Origin: SZUA-254 sp031379665
Lineage (GTDB): Bacteria; Bacteroidota; Ignavibacteria; UBA10030; SZUA-254
NCBI GenBank assembly: GCA_031379665.1
Contig: JANNFI010000120.1
Location: 47,599-111,598, forward strand
Direction: 5' to 3'
DNA: 64,000 nt
A model generated the notes under the pieces. It was given only the letters and a program-made list of their open reading frames with translations, was not told where the DNA came from and did no database searches. The position numbers and the translations under genes are program-made. Numbering within the stretch: the first letter of the stretch is position 1; the number at the start of each line of letters is the position of its first letter. Below are positions 1 through 8,647 of this stretch, in pieces.

Positions 1-124
1 AGCTCGCCCCGTACGGCACGCCCTCAACCCGGAGACCGAGGAACGGGAAGTCGAACCCCTTGACGGCGAGTTTTGTCGCCTGGTCGGCGATGACGATCAG
101 AAGGCTTACGAGGACGATCCGCAC
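1..124 (-). CDS. lspA: Lipoprotein signal peptidase LspA, N-terminal fragment (cut by window edge)
   Basis: Reading on the minus strand from a GTG at 124, the 41 visible codons begin VRIVLVSLLIVIADQATKLA. This is the first transmembrane helix of signal peptidase II followed by its conserved DQxTK motif. LspA is an inner-membrane aspartyl protease that removes the signal peptide of prolipoproteins after lipid attachment; the catalytic aspartates lie beyond the window. The start lies 13 bases after the stop of the dksA-like gene, and the order ileS, dksA-like, lspA is common in FCB bacteria, so it is probably the last or a late gene of the same operon. The fragment is short, so the call rests on the DQxTK helix and the gene order. 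Confidence 0.8.
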   Translation of the reverse strand, partial: MRIVLVSLLIVIADQATKLAVKGFDFPFLGLRVEGVPYGAS

Positions 125-137
125 GCTGCGCCGCCCG

Positions 138-758
138 TTATTTCGCGAGGTTCATCTTGCACTGCAGGCATTGTTGCGCGTGGGGGACCGCCTCGAGCCG
201 TTCCTTCTCAATCAGCTTGCCACATTCGGAGCAGCGTCCGTAATCCCCCTTATCGATCCGCTGGAGGGCGTCCTCGAGGTGGTTCAGGAACTTCCCCTCT
301 CTCGAGGCGAAGAGGAACGTCTTTTCGCGCTCCATCGCGTCGGTGCCCTGTTCCATGTGCGTCGAGTACGTCGAACTCTCGCTCGCATACTCCCCCGTGG
401 TGGAGTCCATCATCGAGTCGCGGAGCGTTTCGAGTTCATGCAGGATTTCCTTCTTCTTTTCAAGTATGATCTTCCGGAATCCGTCCAGCTCCTGCCGCGT
501 GTAGGTCGCCTTGCGCCCCTTCACGTCGGCCGGCGCGGGCCGGGCGGGCGTCTGCTTCGCCGGGACCGGCGCCTGCCGCGCTGCGACCGGCCTGGCCGGC
601 GGTTGCTTCACGGGAGCGGGCCTCGCCGGCGGGACCGTTTTCCGGACCGCGGGCGCGACTGCCTTCGGGGCCGCGTGAGCGGCGGCCTTCGGGGCCGCCT
701 TCTTCGCTGCCACCTTCAGGGGTTGTTTCTTCGTCGTCGTTTTCTTCGGTTTGGACAT
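138..758 (-). CDS. DksA/TraR family zinc-finger protein with long basic N-terminal tail
   Basis: The protein has 206 residues. The C-terminal half (about 88-206) is a DksA/TraR domain: a coiled coil (RQELDGFRKIILEKKKEIL) followed by a C4 zinc finger, CSEC...CLQC. DksA-family proteins insert their coiled coil into the RNA polymerase secondary channel and tune transcription with ppGpp. Residues 1-81 are an Ala/Lys/Pro/Arg-rich low-complexity tail of repeated KKAAPK- and PARPA-like units, resembling histone H1 tails; canonical DksA lacks this. The tail could bind DNA or RNA (inference). The gene starts 24 bases after the ileS stop and precedes lspA. Whether it acts as true DksA or as a paralogue of other function cannot be told from sequence alone. 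Confidence 0.88.
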   Translation of the reverse strand: MSKPKKTTTKKQPLKVAAKKAAPKAAAHAAPKAVAPAVRKTVPPARPAPVKQPPARPVAARQAPVPAKQTPARPAPADVKGRKATYTRQELDGFRKIILEKKKEILHELETLRDSMMDSTTGEYASESSTYSTHMEQGTDAMEREKTFLFASREGKFLNHLEDALQRIDKGDYGRCSECGKLIEKERLEAVPHAQQCLQCKMNLAK

Positions 759-782
759 GAGCGTGTTCCCTGTAATGTTGGT

Positions 783-3700
783 TCATGAAATTCGAGTGAT
801 CGATATCGAACAGCTCTCGCCGTTGAGGTCGACATCGATGGTATTCCCGGAGCCATCGGGACCTTCGGCGAAAGCGACGGCGAGCGTCTCATTCCGGATA
901 TAGTCCCGGTACTCGAGGAGGGCCGCCGTGAGCCGTTCCCCGGCCCGGTAACCGATGGCGATGCGGTCAGTCACCTGGAAGCCGGAATCCTTCCGGAGGT
1001 TCTGCACCCTGTTGACGAACTCGCGGGCCAGCCCTTCGCTGACCAGCGCTTCGTCGAGTGCGGTGTCGAGCGCCACCGTCAGCCGGTGGTCGGACTCCAC
1101 GACCCAGCCTTCGATGTCCTCGTTGACGATCTCCACGTCCTCCCGCAGGACGATTGCCTCGTTTCCCCCGACCATGACGGCGCACGATCCTTCCCGTTCG
1201 ACCGCCCTGATCTCGGCGTCGCCGAAGGCCCTGATCGCCGAGGCAATCCCCTGGACCGCCTTGCCATACTTGGGGCCAAGCACCTTGAAGTTCGGCTTGA
1301 TGCTCTTGCTGACGATGCCCGCGTCGTCGCCGACGAACTCGATCGCCTTCACGTTGGTCTCATCGAGGATGACCGACCGCATCCGCTCGATCTGCTCACG
1401 CTCCATGTCGGAGGAGACGGGGATGATCAGCCGCCGGAGCGGTTGTCGGACCTTGAGGTTTGTCCGGTTCCTGATCGAGCGGACGAGGGTAACGATGGCC
1501 TCGGCCTTCTCCATCCTCGCCTCGAGCTCCAGGTCGATCGCGGCGGGGTCCGGCTCACCGAGGAGCGCCAGGTGGACGCTGTCGGGACCCTTGCCAGGGT
1601 GTGGGGCACAGAGGTTCCGGTGGAGTTCCTCCGCGAGGAACGGGGCGAACGGCGCGATCATCCGCGCAACCACCGACAGGCATTCGTGGAGAGTCCTGTA
1701 GGCCGAATTTTTGTCGGCCCCCTCCTCGTTTTTCCAAAACCTCCTCCGGTTCCGCCGGACGTACCAGTTGGAGAGCTGGTCGATGGTGAACGCGCTGACG
1801 GCGCGGGCGGCCTTCGTGACCTCGTATGAATCCATCAATTCACGGTAACGGCCCAGCAGTGAGTGCAGTTCCGAGAGGATCCACCGGTCGATCTCGGGCC
1901 GCTGGTCGCGCGGAACGTCCGCGCCGGCGCCGTCGTACCGGTCGATGTTGGCATAGAGCGCGAAGAACGAGTAGGTGTTCACCAGCGTGCCGAAGAACTT
2001 CCGCTGCACCTCCAGGAGCCCCTCCTCGTCGAAGAGCGTCGGCTTCCAGGGGGGCGAGGTGGCCACCAGATACCAGCGCACCGTGTCGGCGCCGTACTTC
2101 TCGATGACACCGAACGGGTCCACGCTGTTCCCCCGGGTCTTCGACATCTTCTGGCCCTGCTTGTCGAGGATGAGCTCGTTGACGATAAGATTTCTGTAGG
2201 CCGGCCGGTCGAAGAGGAACGTGCTGATCGCGTGGAGGGAGTAGAACCATCCCCTCGTCTGGTCGATTCCCTCGCAGATGAAGTCCGCGGGGTGTCTCGT
2301 CTCGAAGATTTCGCGGTTCTTGAACGGGTAATGCCACTGGGCGAACGGCATCGCCCCGGAATCGTACCACACGTCGATCAGCTCGGGCGTCCGGCGCATT
2401 TCGCCGCCGCACTCGCACCGGAAGGTCACGCCGTCCACGTGCGGTTTGTGGAGGTCGAGGGGTTCGGTGACGCCAGCGCCCTCGCGCAGTTCGGCGACGC
2501 TCCCGATGCACTTCAGTTTTCCACACTCGCCGCAGATCCAGATCGGCAGCGGCGTTCCCCAGAAACGGTCCCGCGAGAGCGACCAATCCTTGTTTTCGGC
2601 GAGCCAGTTGCCGAACCTCCCCTCACCCACTTCGGGGGGGTACCAGTGGATCGTGTCGTTGAGTTCCACCATCCGCTTCGCGTACCGCGTGGTGGCGATG
2701 TACCACGATTCCCTCGCGTAGTAGAGGAGGGGTGTCTTGCACCTCCAGCAGTGCGGGTAACTGTGGGTGATCATCTGCTTCTTATAGAGGAGTTTGCGCT
2801 CCTTCAGGTTCTTGATGATCAACGGGTCGGCGTCTTTCACGAACAGGCCGGCGAAATCGGTCACCTCGGGGCCGAAATTGCCGCTCTTGTCGACGGGGTG
2901 GATGGTCGGGATGTTGTGCTTCCGGCAGGTGTTGTAGTCGTCCTCGCCGTACGCGGGGGCCATATGGACGATTCCCGAACCGTCCCCGGTGGTGACGAAA
3001 TCCGCCTCCACCACGAAGAAGGCCCTCGAATCGAGGACGTGGTAATTGTACAGGCGGTCATACTCCCTGTCGCGAAGGGCGGACCCCTTGAAGCGCTCCA
3101 CGATTTCGTACTCACCGTCGAGAACCGACAGCCTCGCCTCGGCGAGGATCAGCTTGTCGACGCCGTGACTGACCTTCACGTACTCCACCCGGGGGTGCAC
3201 GGCGAGCGCGACATTGGAGATGAGGGTCCAGGGGGTCGTCGTCCAGACAAGGAAATAGGTCCCCTCCTCTCCTTTCACCGGCACCTTCACGTAGACGCTC
3301 GGATCGCTGACATTTTCGTACCCCAGCGAGACCTCGTGGGAGGAGAGCGGGGTTTCGCACCGCGGGCAGTACGGCTGGATCTTATATCCCTTGTAGATCA
3401 GTCCTTCGTCGAAATATCGCTTGAGCGACCACCAGACCGATTCGATGTAATCGTTTTCGAACGTGACGTACGGGCTGGCCAGATCGACCCAGTATCCCAT
3501 CCGGTCGGTCATCCGCTCCCACTCCTGCTTGTACTTCCAGACCGACTTCCGGCACTCCTCGTTGAACTTCGATACCCCGTACCGTACGATATCCTCCTTG
3601 TGCTTGAACCCGAGCGCCTTCTCCACCTCGATCTCGACCGGGAGGCCGTGGGTGTCCCACCCGGCTTTCCGGTGGACCTGCATTCCCTTCATCGTGTGAT

Positions 3701-3917
3701 ACCTGCAGACGAGGTCCTTCAGGGTCCGGCTCATCACATGGTGGATGCCGGGGCGACCGTTGGCGGTGGGAGGGCCTTCGTAAAATGTATACCCCTTCTG
3801 TCCTGCGCGCTCGGAGACGCTCCGCCGGAAGACGTCGTTGTCCTTCCAGAACCGGAGGACTTCCTCCTCCAGCTTCGGGTATTCCACCCTTTCGTTAAAT
3901 TCCTTGAATGCCGTCAT
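783..3917 (-). CDS. ileS: Isoleucyl-tRNA synthetase, type II (IleRS2-like)
   Basis: This class Ia aminoacyl-tRNA synthetase charges tRNA-Ile with isoleucine. It has 1044 residues, longer than the roughly 930 of E. coli type I enzymes. The HIGH signature is degenerate (GIHHVM, residues 57-62) and the second motif is KMSKTRGN at about 590. The CP1 editing domain contains TTTPWT and a GDGSGIVHMAPAYGEDDY-type segment. Cysteine pairs near CGECGKLKC and FRCECGG look like zinc ligands. The length, the HH variant and the region after HIGH match the eukaryote-like type II enzymes, which are often mupirocin-insensitive (family knowledge, not tested here). It lies between the phosphorylase and the dksA-like gene on one strand with a 28-base upstream gap, so co-transcription is likely. 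Confidence 0.97.
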   Translation of the reverse strand: MTAFKEFNERVEYPKLEEEVLRFWKDNDVFRRSVSERAGQKGYTFYEGPPTANGRPGIHHVMSRTLKDLVCRYHTMKGMQVHRKAGWDTHGLPVEIEVEKALGFKHKEDIVRYGVSKFNEECRKSVWKYKQEWERMTDRMGYWVDLASPYVTFENDYIESVWWSLKRYFDEGLIYKGYKIQPYCPRCETPLSSHEVSLGYENVSDPSVYVKVPVKGEEGTYFLVWTTTPWTLISNVALAVHPRVEYVKVSHGVDKLILAEARLSVLDGEYEIVERFKGSALRDREYDRLYNYHVLDSRAFFVVEADFVTTGDGSGIVHMAPAYGEDDYNTCRKHNIPTIHPVDKSGNFGPEVTDFAGLFVKDADPLIIKNLKERKLLYKKQMITHSYPHCWRCKTPLLYYARESWYIATTRYAKRMVELNDTIHWYPPEVGEGRFGNWLAENKDWSLSRDRFWGTPLPIWICGECGKLKCIGSVAELREGAGVTEPLDLHKPHVDGVTFRCECGGEMRRTPELIDVWYDSGAMPFAQWHYPFKNREIFETRHPADFICEGIDQTRGWFYSLHAISTFLFDRPAYRNLIVNELILDKQGQKMSKTRGNSVDPFGVIEKYGADTVRWYLVATSPPWKPTLFDEEGLLEVQRKFFGTLVNTYSFFALYANIDRYDGAGADVPRDQRPEIDRWILSELHSLLGRYRELMDSYEVTKAARAVSAFTIDQLSNWYVRRNRRRFWKNEEGADKNSAYRTLHECLSVVARMIAPFAPFLAEELHRNLCAPHPGKGPDSVHLALLGEPDPAAIDLELEARMEKAEAIVTLVRSIRNRTNLKVRQPLRRLIIPVSSDMEREQIERMRSVILDETNVKAIEFVGDDAGIVSKSIKPNFKVLGPKYGKAVQGIASAIRAFGDAEIRAVEREGSCAVMVGGNEAIVLREDVEIVNEDIEGWVVESDHRLTVALDTALDEALVSEGLAREFVNRVQNLRKDSGFQVTDRIAIGYRAGERLTAALLEYRDYIRNETLAVAFAEGPDGSGNTIDVDLNGESCSISITRIS

Positions 3918-3945
3918 CCTGCCTTCGTGTGAATGCCGTGTACCT

Positions 3946-4857
3946 TCAGCCGCTCCGCCGCCCGTCGGGGCCGCTCAGCCTCGCGATCACTTCGCCGAAG
4001 AGGGCCGTCAGTTTCGGCTCAGCCTCGCCCGCGACGCGGATGATTTCTGCGACGTCCACGGGCCGGAGCGTCTCGGGGTCGCATTCGTCGGTGATGATCG
4101 AGACGCCCAACACCTTCAAGCCCATGTGCACGGCCGCGATGTTTTCCGGAATGGTCGACATCCCCACCGCGTCAGCGCCGATGTTCCGGAGGAACCGGTA
4201 CTCGGCCCTCGTCTCGAGGTTCGGTCCCGGGACCGCGACGAACACGCCGGTGCGGACACTCAGGCGCTTCTCGAGCGCGATCGTCCTGGCGAGCGCAACC
4301 AGACCTCTGTCGTACGGTTCCGACATATCCGGGAATCGCGGGCCGAGTTCATTGTCGTTCGGCCCGATGAGGGGGTTTCCCCCGAGGAGGTTAATGTGGT
4401 CGGTGATGATCATCAGGTCGCCGCGGTGGAATTCGGGGTTCAGCCCGCCGGCCGCGTTCGAGATGAGGAGCGTCTCCACGCCGAGCCCCATTCCCCTCGC
4501 CATCACCCTCACGGGGAAGGTGATCTGCCGCATCGTGTACCCCTCGTAGAAATGGAACCTCCCCTGCATCGCCACGACCGGGGCGCCGGCGAGCGTTCCG
4601 AAGATCAACTTTCCCTGGTGCGATTCGACCGTGGAGAGGGGGAAGTGGGGAATCTCTGCGTAATCGATCACCGTTTCCACCGCGATCTCCCGGACCAGGC
4701 CGCCGAGGCCGGTCCCGAGGATGATGCCTATCCCCGGCGCCGACGGCGTGCGCGCGCGGATGAATCCGACCGCATCCCCTATCATCTCGCGCACCGAAAG
4801 TCCCGTCTCGGGGTCGCGGTGCTGTCCCGTCGCCGGGCTCGTGATGTTCGCGCTCAT
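3946..4857 (-). CDS. Purine nucleoside phosphorylase (trimeric PNP-I family)
   Basis: This enzyme splits inosine, guanosine and their deoxy forms into base and (deoxy)ribose-1-phosphate for purine salvage. The 303 residues show the family segments GIILGTGLGGLV (phosphate loop), AMQGRFHFYEGY, the nucleoside-binding stretch SNAAGGLNPEF, and NLLGGNPLIGPN. Length and motifs fit the low-molecular-mass trimeric class rather than hexameric DeoD. An N-terminal extension of about 20 residues precedes the conserved core. Its ATG overlaps the stop of the DivIVA-like gene in ATGA form (4854-4857), which indicates translational coupling. The closest named relatives would be punA or pnp; substrate range cannot be set from sequence. 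Confidence 0.93.
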   Translation of the reverse strand: MSANITSPATGQHRDPETGLSVREMIGDAVGFIRARTPSAPGIGIILGTGLGGLVREIAVETVIDYAEIPHFPLSTVESHQGKLIFGTLAGAPVVAMQGRFHFYEGYTMRQITFPVRVMARGMGLGVETLLISNAAGGLNPEFHRGDLMIITDHINLLGGNPLIGPNDNELGPRFPDMSEPYDRGLVALARTIALEKRLSVRTGVFVAVPGPNLETRAEYRFLRNIGADAVGMSTIPENIAAVHMGLKVLGVSIITDECDPETLRPVDVAEIIRVAGEAEPKLTALFGEVIARLSGPDGRRSG

Positions 4858-5402
4858 GGTTCGTCCAGGCTCCTGACGATGTCGTCGATCTCCGAGGCGC
4901 GTCCCGCATCCTGCGGTGGCGGCGGCGTATCGGATGGCGAGCCCGGGGGTTCGTCCACCGATTCGAGCGACTTCACGAGCTCGAGCTCTGAGTGGAGAAG
5001 CATCTTGAGGCGCGCCACGATCGATTCCTTCTTGGCCGCGAGGATGGTGACCTGCTCCTTGAGCAGGGTGAGCTCCCCCCTCGACTTTTCGACGATCGCC
5101 GCCCCCTTGCGTTCAGCATCCTGGATCATCAGCTGGGCTTCCTTCCGCGCGTGGTCGATGGCCAGGGCCGTGGAGTCCTGGGCCTGCTGGAGCGTTTGCT
5201 GGAGAGCCTTCTCGACGGCCCGGAAATCCTTGAGCTGCGTCTCGAGGTCGATCACTTTGTTCCGGAGATCGGCGTTATCACCGAGGAGCCGGTCGATGTC
5301 CACCGCGACGCCGTCGATGAATCGCGTAACCTCCGCCGGGTCAAAGCCCTGGAGTTTCTTCCTGAACGTCTGCTGTCGCATCACCGAACCGTTCGTCTGC
5401 AT
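4854..5402 (-). CDS. DivIVA domain protein
   Basis: The 182-residue protein opens with the DivIVA signature RQQTFRKKLQGFDPAEVTRF at residues 9-28, followed by a long heptad-rich coiled coil to about residue 155 and a Pro/Ser-rich tail (PPGSPSDTPPPPQ). DivIVA proteins form curved coiled-coil oligomers that sense negative membrane curvature and recruit division or cell-wall factors. DivIVA is best studied in Gram-positive bacteria, but short DivIVA-domain proteins occur in many Gram-negatives next to yggS, as here. The start at 5402 places the signature at the usual distance from the N-terminus. It is 13 bases downstream of yggS and overlaps the phosphorylase by 4 bases. Confidence 0.88.
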   Translation of the reverse strand: MQTNGSVMRQQTFRKKLQGFDPAEVTRFIDGVAVDIDRLLGDNADLRNKVIDLETQLKDFRAVEKALQQTLQQAQDSTALAIDHARKEAQLMIQDAERKGAAIVEKSRGELTLLKEQVTILAAKKESIVARLKMLLHSELELVKSLESVDEPPGSPSDTPPPPQDAGRASEIDDIVRSLDEP

Positions 5403-5415
5403 CGATACCGTCCTT

Positions 5416-6105
5416 TCAATGTCCGGGCTTCGGGCGCGATCCGAAGATCGCCGTACCGATTCGGAGGTGAGTCGCGCCTTCCTCGATCGCGACTTCGAAA
5501 TCGTTCGTCATCCCCATCGAGAGGTATTCCATACCCGTCCCGTCACCCCTGCTCCGGTCCCTGAGGGAACGCAACAGGCGGAACGCCGGACGCGAATCTT
5601 CCGGGTCTGTTGTCAGCGGTCCGATGGTCATCAGACCCCCCAGATTGAGGGCCGGCAGGCCGCGGATTTTCCTCGTCAATTCTAGGGTTTCGTCGGGCTG
5701 ACAGCCGAATTTCGATTCTTCCCCCGTCGTATTGACCTCCACAAGGATCGATATCGTCTTCCCCGCCTGTACCCCGGCGGCGGAAAGCGCCGACGCCAGT
5801 CGGAAGCTATCCACCGAATGGATCAGGTGCACCCATCGGGCGATATGCCGGATCTTGTTGGTCTGGAGGTGGCCTATAAAATGCCAGCGGATGCCGGTTC
5901 CCGCCAACACCGCTTCCTTCCCGGTGAGTTCCTGGATGTAATTCTCGCCGAAATCCTCAAGGCCGCAACGCCGGGCTTCGGCGACGTCGGCTGCGGCGAA
6001 CGTCTTGGACACGGCGATGAGGGTCACCCCCGCGGGGTCCCTCCCGGTGCGGCGGCAGGCGCCGGCGATGCGGTCCTGCACGTTTCTGATATTTTCCTGG
6101 ATCAC
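5416..6105 (-). CDS. yggS: YggS/PLPBP family pyridoxal-phosphate homeostasis protein
   Basis: This is a PLP-binding protein of the alanine-racemase fold that buffers PLP levels and has no established catalytic role. With the GTG at 6105 it has 229 residues, typical of the family. The PLP lysine lies in TLIAVSKTF, and the conserved FGENYIQEL and HFIGHLQTNK segments follow; SMGMTNDFEVAI and LRIGTAIFG close the domain. The frame is open further upstream, but a good promoter (6125-6153) lies inside that extension and the family N-terminus (NIRNVQDRI) begins right after the GTG, so the longer start is rejected. It is the first gene of the minus-strand operon that continues to lspA. Confidence 0.93.
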   Translation of the reverse strand: MIQENIRNVQDRIAGACRRTGRDPAGVTLIAVSKTFAAADVAEARRCGLEDFGENYIQELTGKEAVLAGTGIRWHFIGHLQTNKIRHIARWVHLIHSVDSFRLASALSAAGVQAGKTISILVEVNTTGEESKFGCQPDETLELTRKIRGLPALNLGGLMTIGPLTTDPEDSRPAFRLLRSLRDRSRGDGTGMEYLSMGMTNDFEVAIEEGATHLRIGTAIFGSRPKPGH

Positions 6106-6124
6106 ACTTTTCGAAGAAGGTTTT

Positions 6125-6153
6125 AATATACTCGATTTGCTGACAAAAAACAA
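6125..6153 (-). promoter_or_regulatory. Predicted housekeeping promoter for yggS operon
   Basis: On the minus strand, TTGTTT (6153-6148) and TATATT (6130-6125) are separated by exactly 17 bases. The -10 box ends 19 bases before the GTG of yggS. It lies back to back with the promoter of the TPR gene in an AT-rich island inside otherwise GC-rich DNA. Confidence 0.65.
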
Positions 6154-6183
6154 TGAATTACAGTCGCTTTCCCCATGTTCTAC

Positions 6184-6213
6184 TTGACTTCCGTTTTTAA
6201 AATTCATTATATT
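6184..6213 (+). promoter_or_regulatory. Predicted housekeeping promoter for the TPR gene
   Basis: TTGACT (6184-6189), an 18-base spacer and TATATT (6208-6213) precede the ATG at 6235 by 21 bases. This matches the consensus found at other gene starts in this window and argues against the in-frame ATG at 6175, which lies upstream of the promoter. Confidence 0.65.
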
Positions 6214-6234
6214 TTAATAACCACTGACGGAACG

Positions 6235-7659
6235 ATGAAAACCTTCGACTTCGAAAATACGGACGATGACACGACGGGAGCGGATCGCGATCGAAACGAC
6301 CCCGAGAACGAAGTCCAGAAGCTGATCGAACGCCTCAAACAAGGCTCGACCGGCAGTTCGACGGCGGAGGCCCTTGAGGAGATCGTCAATTACTACTGCG
6401 ATTCGGAGAGGTACCAGGACGCACTCCCCTTCGTCAATCTCCTCCTCGAGCAGGTGACGTACAGCGCGGAAGCCTGGCAGAAGAAGGGGATAATCCTGAA
6501 CCACCTTCAGCGGTTCGAAGAGGCGCTCGACTGCCTCGACAAGGCTCTCGCGCTCAATCCCGCTGATCAGGAGCTCCTGATCAGCCGGGGGGTCACCCTG
6601 GACAATCTGAACCGGTGCCAGGAGGCGGTCGGTTGCTTCGACGAGGTCCTCTCCGTCGATTCCGGCAATGAAGAGGCGATCTTCAGCAAGGCCCTGACCC
6701 TCGAAAAACTCGAACAATTCGAACAGGCGAAGACGCTGCTCAGAGGGATGCTCGACCGGAACCCCGACCAGAAGGATGTCTGGTACGAACTCGGCTTCTG
6801 TTACGATTCCACCGACCGGCTCCCCGAGGCCCTCGGTTGCTACGAAAAATATCTCGACATCGACCCCTTCAACCCCAACGCCTGGTACAACCGCGGGATC
6901 ATCCTCAACAGGATGGGTCAGTACGTGCGCTCCATCGAGAGCTACGACTTCGCCCTCGCGCTCAAGGAAGATTTCAGCGCCGGCTGGTACAACAAGGGGA
7001 ACGCCTGCGCGAACCTGGGGCGGCTCTACGACGCTGTGGATTGCTATCGGAAGACACTGAAACTCGACGACCGGGATGTACCGGCCTGGCACAACCTCGG
7101 GAACGCGTACGAGGAGCTCGGTCTCTTCAAGGAGGCCATCAAGTGCTTCACGCAGGCGATCAGGAACGACCCGCGCCACTATGAATCGTACTTTGGTCGC
7201 GGGAGCTGCTTCGATTCGCTCGAGCAGTTCCGGAAGGCATACACCGACTTCAACAAGGCGCTCGCCCTCTGCCGCGACTACCCCGAGCTCTGGTACGCCA
7301 GGGCCGACGCCGCATACAACCTGGGGAAATGGAAGGAGGCGCTCCACAGTTACCGGATGGCCGTCCGTTTCGACCCGACGAACATCGAAGCGTGGTTCGA
7401 CCTCGGCGAGACGCTCCTGGAGTACGGCTACTTCAAGGAGGCCCTCAAGTCATTCAACAAATGCATCGAGCTGAAGCCGCGCTGGTCCGACCCCTATTAC
7501 AGCCGCGCGAAGGTCCTCTTCCTCATGCGCAAGACCCTCGACGCCCTCGAATCCCTCAAGACCTCCTTCAACCTCGACCCCCGGAAGAAAGAGGTCTTCG
7601 AGAAGGAGTTCCCCGGCGTGAAATCCCTCAGGGATCTGACCCATTACCTGAAAAAATAG
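6235..7659 (+). CDS. Tetratricopeptide repeat protein
   Basis: The 474-residue protein is almost wholly made of about eleven or twelve 34-residue TPR units, seen as repeated A..hN.G..h.....Y..Ah..Y..AL patterns such as AWYNRGIILNRMGQY and GWYNKGNACANLGRLYDAV. TPR arrays form right-handed superhelices that bind partner proteins or peptides. There is no signal peptide or membrane segment, so it is predicted to be cytoplasmic. An acidic 40-residue N-terminus precedes the repeats. It starts divergently from the yggS operon and is followed five bases after its stop by larE, so the two may be co-transcribed, though the function of one gives no clear hint about the other. The partner is unknown. Confidence 0.9.
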   Translation: MKTFDFENTDDDTTGADRDRNDPENEVQKLIERLKQGSTGSSTAEALEEIVNYYCDSERYQDALPFVNLLLEQVTYSAEAWQKKGIILNHLQRFEEALDCLDKALALNPADQELLISRGVTLDNLNRCQEAVGCFDEVLSVDSGNEEAIFSKALTLEKLEQFEQAKTLLRGMLDRNPDQKDVWYELGFCYDSTDRLPEALGCYEKYLDIDPFNPNAWYNRGIILNRMGQYVRSIESYDFALALKEDFSAGWYNKGNACANLGRLYDAVDCYRKTLKLDDRDVPAWHNLGNAYEELGLFKEAIKCFTQAIRNDPRHYESYFGRGSCFDSLEQFRKAYTDFNKALALCRDYPELWYARADAAYNLGKWKEALHSYRMAVRFDPTNIEAWFDLGETLLEYGYFKEALKSFNKCIELKPRWSDPYYSRAKVLFLMRKTLDALESLKTSFNLDPRKKEVFEKEFPGVKSLRDLTHYLKK

Positions 7660-7664
7660 CCGCC

Positions 7665-8525
7665 ATGTCTCCGGATATCCGCGAGAAACACTCCCGCCTG
7701 GAGGCGATCCTCCGCGGCATGGGTAGCGTCGTCATCGGTTATTCCGGCGGGGTGGACAGCACGCTTCTGGTGAAGGTCGCGAGCGACGTCCTGGCCGGAA
7801 ACGCGCTGGCGGTCATCGGCAGGTCGGCGACGTATCCCTCGCGGGAGTACGAAGAGGCCGTGCGGATCGCGCTGACCATCGGCGCGACATACATCGAAGT
7901 GAACACCGAGGAGACCGACGTCCTGAAATTCCGGGAGAACCCGATCAACCGGTGCTACTTCTGCAAGACCGAGCTCTTCTCCAAGCTTCACGATGTCGCG
8001 AAGGAGCGGGGCATCGCCTGGATCGCCGACGGCGCCATCACCGACGACCTCGTCGACTTCCGCCCCGGGAGGAAGGCCGGCGAGGAGCAAAGCGTCCGTT
8101 CCCCGCTCGTCGAGGCTGGTTTTTCGAAAGTGGAGGTCCGGGAACTCTCGAGGCACCTCGAATTGCCAACGTGGGAAAAGGGATCCTTCGCCTGCCTCTC
8201 ATCGAGGTTCCCGTACGGGATGCCTATCTCGAGGGAAGCCCTCGCGAAAATCGACGCCGCGGAGAACCTTCTGCGCGACATCGGTTTCCGGGAATTCCGT
8301 GTCCGCTTCCACGACGAACGCACGGCCCGGATTGAGGTCGGCACCGGGGAAATCTGGAACGCCGTCCGCGATGAGAACAGGGTGAGGATTGTCTCCCGCC
8401 TCAAGGAGCTCGGATTCACCTACGTCGCCCTCGACTTGCAAGGCTTCCGCTCCGGCTCGATGAACGAGGTCATCGCCGTTCCCGCGATCCCCGGATTGTA
8501 CCTGGAACCCACCCCCGGCGGCTGA
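7665..8525 (+). CDS. larE: LarE-type ATP-dependent sulfur transferase
   Basis: LarE adenylates the pyridinium-3,5-biscarboxylic acid mononucleotide and inserts sulfur during synthesis of the nickel-pincer cofactor of lactate racemase-like enzymes. The 286-residue protein has the PP-loop SGGVDS (27-32), a CxxC pair in NRCYFCKTELF (C97, C100), and a third cysteine in FACLSSRFPYG (C177). In Lactobacillus LarE the cysteine at this last position is the sacrificial sulfur donor. In enzymes with the extra CxxC, the three cysteines are reported to hold an iron-sulfur cluster, so this copy likely belongs to the cluster type (inference). No larA, larB or larC is in the window. The frame is open further upstream into the TPR gene; the ATG at 7665 gives the usual family length. 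Confidence 0.9.
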   Translation: MSPDIREKHSRLEAILRGMGSVVIGYSGGVDSTLLVKVASDVLAGNALAVIGRSATYPSREYEEAVRIALTIGATYIEVNTEETDVLKFRENPINRCYFCKTELFSKLHDVAKERGIAWIADGAITDDLVDFRPGRKAGEEQSVRSPLVEAGFSKVEVRELSRHLELPTWEKGSFACLSSRFPYGMPISREALAKIDAAENLLRDIGFREFRVRFHDERTARIEVGTGEIWNAVRDENRVRIVSRLKELGFTYVALDLQGFRSGSMNEVIAVPAIPGLYLEPTPGG

Positions 8526-8647
8526 CTCCCGCCACATCCTTCGATTCTACCGTCACCCCGGCCCGCGATTGGTGAAAAGGTGGTAAAAATTCATTATTTT
8601 AAGATGGACCCGATGAGAGACACACAAACCCATAAACGGTACCGGTT

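Noticed and set aside
1863..3932. Very long open frame on the plus strand opposite ileS (about 690 codons)
   Set aside because: It mirrors a well-conserved gene on the other strand. High GC at third positions leaves antisense frames open; the translation is Arg/Val/Asp/His-rich with no domain pattern.
3838..5685. Plus-strand frame of about 615 codons across ileS end, phosphorylase and DivIVA genes
   Set aside because: It crosses three real genes on the other strand and contains no recognisable protein segment.
6175..6234. Upstream ATG that would extend the TPR protein by 20 residues
   Set aside because: The predicted -35 and -10 boxes lie inside this stretch, so it should not be in the mRNA.
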